DNA from: Labilithrix luteola
GTDB lineage: Bacteria > Myxococcota_A > Polyangia > Polyangiales > Polyangiaceae
Reading direction: 5' to 3'
Assembly (NCBI RefSeq): GCF_001263205.1
Contig: NZ_CP012333.1
Coordinates: forward strand, 11,265,501 to 11,329,500
Length of the DNA: 64,000 bases
This document shows, piece by piece, positions 17,312-25,875 of the stretch. The notes below the pieces were generated by a model. It was not told the DNA's origin, searched no databases, and saw nothing but the letters and a program-made list of their open reading frames with translations. Each line of letters starts with the position of its first letter. Position 1 is the stretch's first letter. A program made the translations under genes and the position numbers.

Positions 17312-17947
17312 TTACGAGGGCGCGCTCGCTCGCCGCCGGAGCTCTGCGTTCTCCGCCTCGAGCTCGGCGATACGGTCGCGCAAGCTCATGACGATGATCG
17401 CCGCTTCGCGCGCATCGACCTTCTGGGGAATGTGCTGCGGGCAGTTCACGTCCCAGGCGGTGACGTCGAAGAGGATGACGCGCTCGATACGCGCCTTGTA
17501 ACTCGCCGGAGAGAGCTTCTTGGTCAGCTCCTCGTCCCCCTCGATCACGCGTGCGCGGCCCCAGATTTTGACGCGACGACGATGCGCGTAGTCCATCGAG
17601 AAGATGAACGCGCGATCGTTGTCGGCCAGGTTCCCCACGGTGATGTATTGCCGATTGCCAGCGAAGTCGGCAAAGGCCAGCGTGTGCTCGTCGAGTGCGC
17701 GCAAGAATCCCTTGGGGCCGCCTCGGTGCTGGATGTACGGCTGGCCTTCGGCATTCGCCGTCGCGACGTAGAAGCTGTCACGCTCGGCGAGAAAGCTCTC
17801 GAGGTCGGGCGTGATGGTGGTCTGCCAACCATCGCCCTGCTCCACGCGTTCGTACATGGCGCGGGAGCCACGACGCTCCTGGATGGCCTTGACCGTCTCC
17901 GTGAACGCCACGTCGCTGGCAGGCCGCTTCGACGTCTTCGACATCAT
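17312..17947 (-). CDS. pyridoxamine 5'-phosphate oxidase-family FMN-binding protein
   Basis: This 211-residue protein has the PPOX-class split barrel at about residues 45-165: FYVATANAEGQPYIQHRGGPKGF, then FADFAGNRQYITVGNL and VKIWGRARVIEGDEE. These are the FMN-binding strands of the general PPOX family rather than PdxH. The last 30 residues form a Leu/Glu-rich coiled coil (LRDRIAELEAENAELRRR), which suggests dimerisation. It is probably a flavin-dependent reductase with an unknown substrate. It is divergently paired with a LysR regulator at 18031, a common arrangement for regulator and target. The hairpin repeat lies just beyond its stop. Confidence 0.85.
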   Translation of the reverse strand: MMSKTSKRPASDVAFTETVKAIQERRGSRAMYERVEQGDGWQTTITPDLESFLAERDSFYVATANAEGQPYIQHRGGPKGFLRALDEHTLAFADFAGNRQYITVGNLADNDRAFIFSMDYAHRRRVKIWGRARVIEGDEELTKKLSPASYKARIERVILFDVTAWDVNCPQHIPQKVDAREAAIIVMSLRDRIAELEAENAELRRRASAPS

Positions 17948-17983
17948 GGGGCGTCAAAGGTGCGACCTCGAGGGCCATGAAAC

Positions 17984-18003
17984 AATTAGCGCATCGCGCA
18001 ATT
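17984..18003. promoter_or_regulatory. candidate LysR operator
   Basis: An interrupted inverted repeat, AATTaGCGC-ATC-GCGCAATT, lies in the 83-base gap between the divergent PPOX and LysR genes. Location and symmetry suit a LysR-type binding site. It is seen by eye only. Confidence 0.35.
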
Positions 18004-18030
18004 CATCTTTGCAGGCTATGAAAGAATGTC

Positions 18031-18954
18031 GTGGACCGGATCGACGCCATGAACGCCTTCGTCGCCGTGGTCGACGCCGGCGGCTTCTCCTCCGCTGCGC
18101 GCCAGCTCGGGCGCTCTCCCGCGTCGATCACGCGCGCGGTGGCGTTCCTGGAAGAGCGCCTCGGCGTTCGGCTCTTCCAGCGCACCACGCGCATGGTGAA
18201 GCTCACCGAGACAGGGGAACGTTACCTCGCCGATTGCCGGCGCATCCTCGGTGACCTGACCGAGTCCGAGCGACTCGCCTCCGGCGAACGCGTCGCGCCG
18301 AAAGGAGTGCTCTCCGTCACGGCCCCCGTAACCTTCGGACGCCTCCACGTGCGGCCGCTCGTGGACAGCTTCCTCGATGCGTACGGCGACGTCCAGGCTC
18401 GCCTCTTCTTGCTCGATCGGGTCGTCAACGTGGTCGACGAGGGTATCGACGTCGCCATTCGCATCGCCCACCTGCCTGACTCCTCGCTCGTGGCCGTCAT
18501 GGTGGGCGAAGTCCGCCGCGTCGTGTGCGCGAGCCCCGATTACCTCGCTCGTCGAAAGGCGCCCAAGACGCCCTCGGACCTGAGCGAGCACGCATGCATC
18601 GCGTTCTCGCAAGTCGTGTCGAGCGACACGTGGCCCTTCGCGGGAGGTGCAGGCGGGCGACCGCGTCACGTGAGAATCAAGCCGCGCTTGACCGTCAACA
18701 GCGCCGATGTGGCCATCGCTTCGGCCGTCGACGGGCGAGGCATCACGAACGTCCTCTCGTATCAGGTCGAAGACGAGCTCCGGAGAGGGCGCCTCGTTCG
18801 CTTGCTCAAACCCTTCGAGCTCGCTCCCCTGCCCGTTCACGTCGTCTATCTCACCTCCCGTGCGGCGGCCGCAAAGGTCCGGGCCTTCGTCGACCACGCC
18901 GTTCCCATCTTGCGCGGCGTCCTCCGACCGAGCGGCACGGGTCGTTCACGCTGA
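18031..18954 (+). CDS. LysR-family transcriptional regulator
   Basis: This 307-residue regulator has an N-terminal winged helix-turn-helix (AFVAVVDAGGFSSAARQLG, then SITRAVAFLEERLGVRLFQR) and a periplasmic-binding-like effector domain from about residue 90 (GVLSVTAPVTFGRLHV). It belongs to the large LysR subgroup typically divergent from small flavin or short-chain oxidoreductases. It probably controls the PPOX gene 83 bases away. The product stops seven bases before the convergent ppk2 stop. Confidence 0.93.
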   Translation: MDRIDAMNAFVAVVDAGGFSSAARQLGRSPASITRAVAFLEERLGVRLFQRTTRMVKLTETGERYLADCRRILGDLTESERLASGERVAPKGVLSVTAPVTFGRLHVRPLVDSFLDAYGDVQARLFLLDRVVNVVDEGIDVAIRIAHLPDSSLVAVMVGEVRRVVCASPDYLARRKAPKTPSDLSEHACIAFSQVVSSDTWPFAGGAGGRPRHVRIKPRLTVNSADVAIASAVDGRGITNVLSYQVEDELRRGRLVRLLKPFELAPLPVHVVYLTSRAAAAKVRAFVDHAVPILRGVLRPSGTGRSR

Positions 18955-18961
18955 GCTCCGT

Positions 18962-19927
18962 TCAGTAGATCTCGGGAACGTAGAGATTGTCGGGAAGCTC
19001 GCGCCGAGCGTAGGCGGGATCGTGGACGCGCGCGGGCAGCACGATCGGCTCGCGCTCCACCTCCTCGTACGGAAAGAGCGAAAGGAGGTGGTGGATGCAG
19101 TTGAGGCGGGCGCGCTTCTTGTCGTCCCCTTCCACCACGTACCAAGGCGCCTCCGGGATGTTCGTGCGAGCGAACATCGCCTCTTTCGCCTTCGTGTATT
19201 GCTCCCAACGACGACGCGATTCGAGGTCCATTGGGCTCAATTTCCACTGCTTGAGCGGATCCCGAATGCGCATCGTGAAGCGAAACTCTTGCTCCTCGTC
19301 AGTGATCGAAAACCAGTATTTGACGAGGGAGATGCCCGATCGAACGAACATCTTCTCGAGCTCCGGTACGGAACGAAAGAACTCCTCCACCTGATCTTCG
19401 GTCGAGAAGCCCATCACCCGCTCGACCCCGGCGCGGTTGTACCAACTACGGTCGAAGAGGACGATTTCTCCTGCCGCGGGCAGATGGCTGACGTAGCGCT
19501 GGAAGTACCACTGGGTCCGCTCTCGTTCGGTGGGAGCGGGCAAGGCCGCCACGCGGCAGATGCGAGGATTCATTCGCTGCGTGATGCGCTTGATGACGCC
19601 GCCCTTTCCCGCGGCGTCGCGTCCTTCGAAGATCACCACGACCTTTTGGCGGTTGTCGACGACCCAGTCTTGGAACTTCACGAGCTCGGCCTGCAGGCGG
19701 AGCAGCTCGCGGAAGTAGACGCGCCGCTCGAGTTGGGGCCCCTCGGGCACTCGCGCCCCCTCGTCCAAGAGCTTGTCGAGACGGTCATCGTCGAGCTCCA
19801 TTTCCAGCTCTTCGTCGAAGCTGTCCTCGCGCTCGCGGCGAATGCGGTCCTCCATCGCCTGCTGTTTGGCCGCTGGGCTCAGCTCACCGACGTACCCCTC
19901 GGGACGATTGAACTCCACCTTGCTCAT
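18962..19927 (-). CDS. ppk2: polyphosphate kinase 2
   Basis: The 321-residue protein is a single-domain PPK2 that transfers phosphate between polyphosphate and nucleotides. After an acidic N-terminal extension of about 60 residues comes the P-loop core: Walker A EGRDAAGKGG (101-110), the lid region with Arg/Lys residues, and Walker B FDRSWYNRAGVE (158-169). Length and motifs fit the class I group, which favours nucleoside diphosphates. The start MSKVEFNRPEGYVGELS is typical. It is transcribed toward the LysR gene, and no other polyphosphate gene is adjacent. Confidence 0.93.
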   Translation of the reverse strand: MSKVEFNRPEGYVGELSPAAKQQAMEDRIRREREDSFDEELEMELDDDRLDKLLDEGARVPEGPQLERRVYFRELLRLQAELVKFQDWVVDNRQKVVVIFEGRDAAGKGGVIKRITQRMNPRICRVAALPAPTERERTQWYFQRYVSHLPAAGEIVLFDRSWYNRAGVERVMGFSTEDQVEEFFRSVPELEKMFVRSGISLVKYWFSITDEEQEFRFTMRIRDPLKQWKLSPMDLESRRRWEQYTKAKEAMFARTNIPEAPWYVVEGDDKKRARLNCIHHLLSLFPYEEVEREPIVLPARVHDPAYARRELPDNLYVPEIY

Positions 19928-20051
19928 GGCTCGACCTCTCTTCGTCCGCGCCTCGTGGACACGTGGAAGGAAGCTAACGCCGGGCCGAGAAGCGCGCCGC
20001 CGCCAGGCTCATTCGCAGACGAGATTGGCGAGCTTCAGTTCGACAGCAGCG

Positions 20052-21308
20052 TCAGACGCGGCTGAACACGACGGCGGCGTTCGTTCCACCGAAGCCGAAG
20101 GAGTTCGACAGCACGTTGCGCACGATCCGCTTCTTCGCCTCGCGAGGCACGAGATCGAGATCGCAGCCGTCGTCGGGGGAGTGGAGATTCAGAGTGGGCG
20201 GCACGACCCCTTCGCGCATGGCCATGATGGCAAAGATGGCCTCCACCGCCCCTGCGGCGCCGAGCAAGTGGCCCGTGGCCGACTTCGTCGACGACATCGA
20301 GAGCGTGCGCGCGTGACCGCCGAAGAGTGCCTTCACCGCCTCGATCTCCACCGGATCACCGACGGGCGTGGAGGTCGCGTGTGCATTCACGTAGTCGATG
20401 GCGTCGGGCGAGAGACGAGCGCGCTCGAGGGCCGCTTTCATCGCACGACGGGCGCCGTCGCCATGGGGATCAGGCGCGCTGACGTGGTGAGCGTCACCAG
20501 AGAGCCCGTACCCGGTGAGCTCTGCGAGGATGTTCGCGCCACGCTTGCGCGCGTGTTCGAGCTCTTCGAGCACCACCATGCCGGCACCTTCGCCGATGAC
20601 GAAACCATCGCGGTCACGGTCCCACGGTCGCGACGCTTCGCTGGGACGATCGTTGAACGAGGTCGAGATTGCGCGCATGAGTGAGAATCCCGCGAGCGTG
20701 AGTCGACAGGTCGCTGCCTCGGTGCCGCCGGCGACCATCACGTCTGCGTCGCCGAGCGCAATGAGGCGCGCGGCATCCCCCAGCGCGTGAGCGCCCGTGG
20801 CACACGCGGTGACGACCGAGTGATTCGGTCCGCGAAATCCGTGTTCGATCGACACCACACCGGACGCCTCGTTGACGAGGCTCGCTGGAATGAAATAAGG
20901 CGAGATACGACGCGGACCGTCCTTTTCGAGCTTGATGGCGTTCTCGGCGATCAACGAGACACCGCCGATCCCCGAACCGATCAGGACGCCGGTGCGTTCG
21001 AGCTCGGACTCGTCCGTCGGCTTCCAGCCGGCGTGATTCACGGCCTCCGAGGCGGCGGCCATCGCAAAGAGGATGAAGTCGCTCAATCGGCGCAGCTCCT
21101 TCGCGGGTGCGAGGGCGAGCGGATTGAATTCCCCGTCTCCTTCACCGCGCGGAACCTGGCCGGCGATCTTGGTGGGAATGTCGCTGACGTCGAAACTCTC
21201 GATGCGGCGAATGCCCGATTGGCCGGCAACGAGCGCCTTCCAGCTCCGTTCGACTCCGACGCCGAGCGGTGACACGACTCCCATACCGGTGACGACGACA
21301 CGTCTCAT
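20052..21308 (-). CDS. fabF: 3-oxoacyl-[acyl-carrier-protein] synthase II
   Basis: This 418-residue condensing enzyme has the FabF N-terminus MRRVVVTGMGVVSPLG, nucleophile Cys 169 in VTACATGAHALGDA, and the two catalytic His (NAHATSTPVGD, His 310; SATGHLLGAAG, His 347) with Lys 342. It elongates acyl-ACP with malonyl-ACP. ATG 21308 is preceded by GGAGGAA; a longer open frame to 21593 is not protein-like. It overlaps the stop of the upstream TetR gene by four bases. No acpP, fabG or fabD neighbours it, so this copy may serve a special lipid need under the control of that TetR. Confidence 0.93.
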   Translation of the reverse strand: MRRVVVTGMGVVSPLGVGVERSWKALVAGQSGIRRIESFDVSDIPTKIAGQVPRGEGDGEFNPLALAPAKELRRLSDFILFAMAAASEAVNHAGWKPTDESELERTGVLIGSGIGGVSLIAENAIKLEKDGPRRISPYFIPASLVNEASGVVSIEHGFRGPNHSVVTACATGAHALGDAARLIALGDADVMVAGGTEAATCRLTLAGFSLMRAISTSFNDRPSEASRPWDRDRDGFVIGEGAGMVVLEELEHARKRGANILAELTGYGLSGDAHHVSAPDPHGDGARRAMKAALERARLSPDAIDYVNAHATSTPVGDPVEIEAVKALFGGHARTLSMSSTKSATGHLLGAAGAVEAIFAIMAMREGVVPPTLNLHSPDDGCDLDLVPREAKKRIVRNVLSNSFGFGGTNAAVVFSRV

Positions 21309-21904
21309 TGAATTTCCTCCGACTGCAGCGATCGAGCAATTCGTCTGCCGACCGCCAGAACACGCGCCGAATTCGGTGTATCGCCGAGCGCACGGGCGAG
21401 CACGAGCGAGCCGATGAGCACGCACCCCACTGCGATCGCGCGATCGGTGAGGCGCAAAGGACGCTCGGCGTCGTTGTCCTCGTCGAGCGTGCGACCGACG
21501 TTCTCCAGGAATTTGTTGGTGGCGCTCGCGATCGCGCCTTGAATCGTCGACGACTGACGGGAGGCCTCCGGCGCCAACGTCGCGATCGTGCAACCTTCCC
21601 CTGGATGGTCGCGGTGATCCGGGCTCAGGTAGCGCTTCGTGAACTCGGTGAAGGACACGGCGTTTCCTCGCGCGTCCGAGCGAAAGCGAGGAACGGCCTG
21701 CTCTCCGGCGCGCGCGAGGGCGGCGACGACGAGCGCCTCGCGATCGGGAAAATGCACGTAGAAGCCGCCGTGCGTCAGCCCGAGACGACGCATGAGCGAC
21801 TGGATGCCGATCCCTTCGAGCCCGCGCTCGCGATACGCGGCGGCGGCCTCGTCGACGATGCGCTGACGAACCTCTTCCTTGTGCCCTGCCGGGTACCGCG
21901 CCAT
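21305..21904 (-). CDS. TetR-family transcriptional regulator
   Basis: This 199-residue repressor has an N-terminal helix-turn-helix (IVDEAAAAYRERGLEGIG, then SLMRRLGLTHGGFYVHFPDREAL) and an all-helical ligand-binding domain. It resembles the AcrR/YcdC-like group that senses small molecules. Its stop and the fabF start share ATGA, so the two are translationally coupled and the regulator presumably controls fabF and itself. An 18-base near-palindrome lies directly before its start codon. Confidence 0.9.
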   Translation of the reverse strand: MARYPAGHKEEVRQRIVDEAAAAYRERGLEGIGIQSLMRRLGLTHGGFYVHFPDREALVVAALARAGEQAVPRFRSDARGNAVSFTEFTKRYLSPDHRDHPGEGCTIATLAPEASRQSSTIQGAIASATNKFLENVGRTLDEDNDAERPLRLTDRAIAVGCVLIGSLVLARALGDTPNSARVLAVGRRIARSLQSEEIQ

Positions 21905-21905
21905 T

Positions 21906-21923
21906 GCATGACGATCATCATGC
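21906..21923. promoter_or_regulatory. candidate TetR operator of the TetR-fabF pair
   Basis: GCATGACGATCATCATGC is palindromic at 16 of 18 positions and begins one base upstream of the TetR start codon. A TTGACG -35-like box lies just beyond it on the minus strand (21940-21935). A repressor bound here would block transcription or translation of its own operon. Confidence 0.5.
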
Positions 21924-22017
21924 TATCGGGCAAACGTCAAGCGGAGCGATGAATTGCCCGCTCCGCTCGACGATCTTCGTGCTTCGGGATGGTCAGCGAC
22001 GCGTCAGCGACGCTGGT

Positions 22018-22542
22018 TCAGTCGTCTTCCATCTTGCCGTGCTCCTTCAGCAGAGCGATGGCCTGGCCTGCCGTCGCGCCAGTCCAGATCTGACCGTCGA
22101 CGAGCTTCGCCTTGTCGTCCTTCAAGAGCGTGACGCTCGCCACCTTCTGACAGGCATCGCAGAAGTGCATCTGGAGGTTGAGACTCCAATCTTCGCTCGT
22201 GTGCAGCACGCTGCGCAGGCCCGCGATGTCAGCGGCCTTCACGGCTTGCAGTACGCGGCCTTCGCGCTCGCCGTCTCCGGGGAAAATCACGCGGCCCTCT
22301 TCCAGAGTCTTGGTGCACGCCGCGCATTGAAGCGCCTTGAATGCCTTCGTGGCATTGAACACACCGATGATCACGAGCAGCGCACCGAACGCGTAGACCG
22401 CCCACTCAGGCAGAGCCAGATTGCGATACGCGAACCGCATACCTATGGCCGACGCACCGATCGCAGCAAACCCCAATAGCGCGGTAAAAGCAGCTCCGGC
22501 GAGACGGCTCGGATCGATGGCTTTGCGAATGACGTCGTTCAT
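22018..22542 (-). CDS. two-helix membrane protein with two CxxC pairs
   Basis: This is a 174-residue protein. Transmembrane helices lie at about 14-36 and 46-68. The soluble C-terminal part has two Cys pairs, CAAC after the second helix and CDAC at about residue 128, which together could bind one zinc ion, followed by GATAGQAIALLKEHG. I recognise no family. It lies about 110 bases from the TetR start on the same strand and may be independent. Confidence 0.75.
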   Translation of the reverse strand: MNDVIRKAIDPSRLAGAAFTALLGFAAIGASAIGMRFAYRNLALPEWAVYAFGALLVIIGVFNATKAFKALQCAACTKTLEEGRVIFPGDGEREGRVLQAVKAADIAGLRSVLHTSEDWSLNLQMHFCDACQKVASVTLLKDDKAKLVDGQIWTGATAGQAIALLKEHGKMEDD

Positions 22543-22870
22543 GGGAGTCCGTGTCTGACGACGAAAGTATCCCGATATTCACGCTCCCGGCCGCACGAAC
22601 GACTGCGATTACCCGGTTTTCGGCTACCCTGCACGTGACTCGACGACGATGTCCGACCTTCTCGCGATGACTCTTCTGGAGAGCTCCGACGAGCTCTGGA
22701 GCGGGCGCCGTGGGAGGTGACACGCTCGTGAACGTGACCATCGACGACGTGGCGGGGCCCAGCGCCGACGACGGGGCGAGCTCGTGGGAGCCGGAGCCCG
22801 ACCCGTAGAACCGGAGAACGTTCCGTGGCACCGTGGCATCAGAGCGCCTACGTGCCGTCCCTTCGGCGCC

Positions 22871-22905
22871 CACCAGCACCAAGCACACCAAGCACACCAA
22901 GCACC
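22871..22905. repeat. short tandem repeat directly before a start codon
   Basis: Units of the form CACCAAGCA repeat about three times and abut ATG 22906. The repeat leaves no normal Shine-Dalgarno sequence, so length changes could alter translation of the downstream oxidoreductase. Upstream, 22543-22870 shows no gene. Confidence 0.55.
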
Positions 22906-23904
22906 ATGGTTCCGCTTTCGATTCTCGACCTCGTTCCCGTCATTCAGGGCTCCACGCCACGGGAGGCGCTGCAGTGCAGCCTCGACCTCGTGCGGCACGC
23001 GGAACGGTTGGGCTACACGCGCTATTGGGTCGCCGAGCACCACAACATGACCGGCATCGCCAGCGCGGCAACGTCGGTGGTCATCGGGTTCCTCGCCGGC
23101 GGCACCACGACGATTCGCGTGGGCGCGGGCGGCATCATGCTGCCGAACCACTCACCCCTGCAGGTCGCCGAGCAGTTCGGAACACTCGAGTCGCTCTATC
23201 CTGGCCGCATCGATCTCGGCCTCGGTCGTGCGCCCGGCACCGACCAGCTGACCATCCACGCCATGCGCCGCGATCCCCGCGCGGCCGATGATTTCCCGCA
23301 GGACGTGAAGGAGCTGCAGGCGCTCTTCGCTCCCGTACGCGCGGGCCAGCGCATCCAGGCCGTGCCCGGTGCGGGCCTTCGCGTACCGCTCTGGATCCTC
23401 GGCTCGAGCATGTTCGGCGCCCAGCTGGCGGCTCACCTCGGCCTCCCGTACGCCTTCGCTTCGCACTTCGCGCCCGCCGCGTTGCACGATGCGCTCGCCG
23501 CGTATCGCGCCCGCTTCCAGGCCTCCGAACAATCCGAACGACCGCACGCCATGGTGGGTGTGAACGTGGTCGTTGCCGAGACGGACCGCGAAGCACAGCG
23601 CCTCTTCACCACGCTTCAGCAGGCCTTCACCGATTTGCATCGCGGCACGCGAGGGCTGCAGAAGCCCCCCATCGACGACATCGATACGTACTGGACGCCC
23701 GCCGAGAAGATCGCGGCATCCAGCATGTTGAAGCACGCCATCGTCGGCTCGCCGCAGACGGTCCGCGCCGGGCTCGAGCGCTTCGTCGAAGAGACCAAGG
23801 CCGACGAGGTCATGGTGGTGACGAGCGTCTTCGATCACGACGCACGCAAGCGGTCGTACGAGATTCTCGCCGATCTGTGGGGACAAGCGCCGCGCAGCAC
23901 CTGA
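22906..23904 (+). CDS. luciferase-like (LLM class) flavin-dependent oxidoreductase
   Basis: This 332-residue TIM-barrel monooxygenase begins with the family signature MVPLSILDLVPV, followed by YTRYWVAEHHNM, GGIMLPNHSPLQVAEQFGTLESLYPGRIDLGLGRAPGTD and a C-terminal DEVMVVTSVFDH. It belongs to the MsnO8-like branch of bacterial luciferase-family enzymes, which use FMNH2 supplied by a reductase. The substrate is unknown. The in-frame extension upstream (Pro/Ser/Thr repeats) comes from the tandem repeat and is not part of the family. Confidence 0.9.
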   Translation: MVPLSILDLVPVIQGSTPREALQCSLDLVRHAERLGYTRYWVAEHHNMTGIASAATSVVIGFLAGGTTTIRVGAGGIMLPNHSPLQVAEQFGTLESLYPGRIDLGLGRAPGTDQLTIHAMRRDPRAADDFPQDVKELQALFAPVRAGQRIQAVPGAGLRVPLWILGSSMFGAQLAAHLGLPYAFASHFAPAALHDALAAYRARFQASEQSERPHAMVGVNVVVAETDREAQRLFTTLQQAFTDLHRGTRGLQKPPIDDIDTYWTPAEKIAASSMLKHAIVGSPQTVRAGLERFVEETKADEVMVVTSVFDHDARKRSYEILADLWGQAPRST

Positions 23905-23911
23905 GACGACT

Positions 23912-23951
23912 GCCCCGCTCCCCCGCTCCCCCGCTCCCCCGCTCCCCGCTC
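23912..23951. repeat. C-rich tandem repeat
   Basis: CCCCCGCT-type units repeat about four to five times just after the luciferase-like gene stop. It is simple-sequence DNA with no visible hairpin partner. Confidence 0.6.
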
Positions 23952-24007
23952 CATCCCAGGCCGGCGCGTGGCGTGTTCGTTGGCGTATTCGTTGCACGCT
24001 GCGACGC

Positions 24008-24541
24008 GTGAACGTCCTCACCGTCAACCTCGTCTTGAGCACTCTCGTGTTCGCGATCGCGGCACGGCTCTATGTGACGCCTCGCATCGGACGCATGGAT
24101 CCGCGAGCCGTGCTCGTGCCGATTCTCTTGCTCCACGCCATGCGTCACCTGGGCCTCATGTTCCTGGCGCCGGGCGCGACCTACCCGGGGCTGCCGGTCA
24201 TGTTCGCTCGTCCCGCTGCGTTCGGTGACCTTCTCACCTCACTGCTCGCACTGGCAGCACTTCCGGCGGTGCTCCGCCGTGCGCGCTCGGCAAAGGCCCT
24301 CGTCACGGTGTTCAACGTCGTCGGCACGCTCGACCTCGTCGTGGCCATCACGACCGCGACCGTCTCGGGAGCGCCGAAGTACATGGGCCCGGCGTACTGG
24401 ATCCCGGCGTTTTGGGTGCCGATGTTGCTCGTCACCCACTACGTGACGTTCCAACTTCTACGCCGCCCCTGGCCTGTCGCCGGCGACGAGAGCCGTCGCC
24501 AAGAATGGGCCGCTCAGCCGCCCGCTTTCGAAAATCGGTGA
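24008..24541 (+). CDS. four-helix membrane protein of unknown function
   Basis: This 177-residue protein is hydrophobic almost throughout, with about four to five helices (residues 4-24, 35-55, 70-88, 98-118 and 128-148). The family is not recognised. It contains GPAYWIPAFWVPMLLVTHYVTF near the end and a short polar C-terminal tail. It is convergent with the next gene, with a gap of six bases. Confidence 0.75.
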   Translation: MNVLTVNLVLSTLVFAIAARLYVTPRIGRMDPRAVLVPILLLHAMRHLGLMFLAPGATYPGLPVMFARPAAFGDLLTSLLALAALPAVLRRARSAKALVTVFNVVGTLDLVVAITTATVSGAPKYMGPAYWIPAFWVPMLLVTHYVTFQLLRRPWPVAGDESRRQEWAAQPPAFENR

Positions 24542-24547
24542 GCGCGG

Positions 24548-25258
24548 TCAGCCCATTCCGATGGGCATGCGCGGCTGCATCTCGTGGGCGATTCGCTCGG
24601 CGTGCTTCTCGAAGAAGAACTGGACGAACGGCGCCGCAGGGAAGAACACGAAGGGCACGATGAGCGCCATCAGCGCGAGCGGCTTCGAGGGAACTTCCCG
24701 CGTGGGATACGCGACGCGCATGCGATCGAGCACGTCGTGGATGCCGAGGAACATGACGAACATCCAGTAAATGTTGAAGTACGGGATGAACAAGAAGCCG
24801 AGCGCCTGCCCCGGCGAGATGTACTTCTTCCACATCTTCGTATGGCGCTGCTCCGGCGGGACCCACGACCAGAATTGGTAGATCCACACCAAGTTCAAGA
24901 TGCTGGTCGCGAGCAGCAGGACGTACCAGAGACCCATGAGGCCGACGGCAACGGCCGCCGCAGGATCCATCTCGCCCGCTTTCGTGTCGCCGCTCGCCGA
25001 CACGATCAGGCCGGCGACGAAGCCCACGAGCGCCAGAACCTGGAGGACGCCGCCACCGAGCCTCACGTTGCGGATCCAAGGCGACGGAACGGTGCCCGCG
25101 CGCGTCTGCCCCGGTGGGACGAAGACGTTCTCGCGATACATGCCTCCGGCCATCGGCGGCGGGCCATACACCATCGGTGCTTGCTGGCCATACGATGGCT
25201 GCTGTCCGTACGGAGACGGGGAGTATGGCGACGGAGGCGGCGGGCCGTAGGGATGCAT
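24548..25258 (-). CDS. membrane protein with Pro/Tyr/Gly-rich N-terminus
   Basis: The 236-residue protein begins with about 50 residues rich in Pro, Tyr, Gln and Gly, which look disordered, followed by about four helices (70-90, 103-128, 150-170 and 195-222). The segment KYISPGQALGFLFIPYFNIYWMF resembles DUF4328-type membrane proteins. Function is unknown; the disordered tail suggests a cytoplasmic interaction platform. Confidence 0.75.
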   Translation of the reverse strand: MHPYGPPPPSPYSPSPYGQQPSYGQQAPMVYGPPPMAGGMYRENVFVPPGQTRAGTVPSPWIRNVRLGGGVLQVLALVGFVAGLIVSASGDTKAGEMDPAAAVAVGLMGLWYVLLLATSILNLVWIYQFWSWVPPEQRHTKMWKKYISPGQALGFLFIPYFNIYWMFVMFLGIHDVLDRMRVAYPTREVPSKPLALMALIVPFVFFPAAPFVQFFFEKHAERIAHEMQPRMPIGMG

Positions 25259-25339
25259 CGCCCGAGAAGCGTAGCGAGCGCACCAAACACCGCAAGCCTC
25301 GAGGCGACTTCTTGCGTTCGTTGCGCATTGGCGCCGAGA

Positions 25340-25717
25340 TCACGTTGCGCGCTTCATCATCCGACTCTCCGGCCGCAGCGCCCACGACGCAAACACGATG
25401 GCGGTGAGGACGAGCGGCGCCACCACGTGGCCCGCGCCATCGCCAGCGAATGCCTGTGACGCTGACGCGCCCGTCAATTCGAACACCATCCCTGCATAGG
25501 CCCACTCCTTGAGTCGAGGAAAGCCAGGAACGAGCAGGGCCACGGCGCCGAGTAGCTTCCACCCGCCCAGGATGGTCGCGACGTACACGGGGTAGCCCAG
25601 ATGCGTCAGGCCCTCGACGTTCTCCTGCCGCTGCACCAGTTGCGCCAGCCCTCCGCTGGCGAACACGAACGCGATGATGGCCGTTGCAACCCAGTATCCG
25701 ATGACCCGTCGTTTCAC
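25340..25717 (-). CDS. DoxX-like small membrane protein
   Basis: This 125-residue four-helix protein has the DoxX-like pattern: VIGYWVATAIIAFVFASGGLAQL, GYPVYVATILGGWKLLGAVALL, LKEWAYAGMVFELTGAS and a last helix. I chose GTG 25717 because AAGGAGG lies six bases upstream. Family members are often induced with oxidoreductases, and their role is poorly known. The upstream open frame to 25984 is not protein-like. Confidence 0.85.
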   Translation of the reverse strand: MKRRVIGYWVATAIIAFVFASGGLAQLVQRQENVEGLTHLGYPVYVATILGGWKLLGAVALLVPGFPRLKEWAYAGMVFELTGASASQAFAGDGAGHVVAPLVLTAIVFASWALRPESRMMKRAT

Positions 25718-25875
25718 GATCGCCTCCTTCGACGGCCGTGTCCGACGGCTCGTCAGCGCGTTGACGGATGCGACCTCACCGATGTGACGAGTGCCGGACC
25801 GATTTTCTGGATAGCCCGGAAAAAGGAGGCCTTTGGCTCCAGGGAGGGTTGGAGCTGGATGTGCGCATCGTCGGT

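Noticed and set aside
20052..21593. A 513-residue form of FabF starting at 21593
   Set aside because: The first 95 residues are Arg-rich and lie inside the TetR gene; ATG 21308 has a ribosome site and the family N-terminus.
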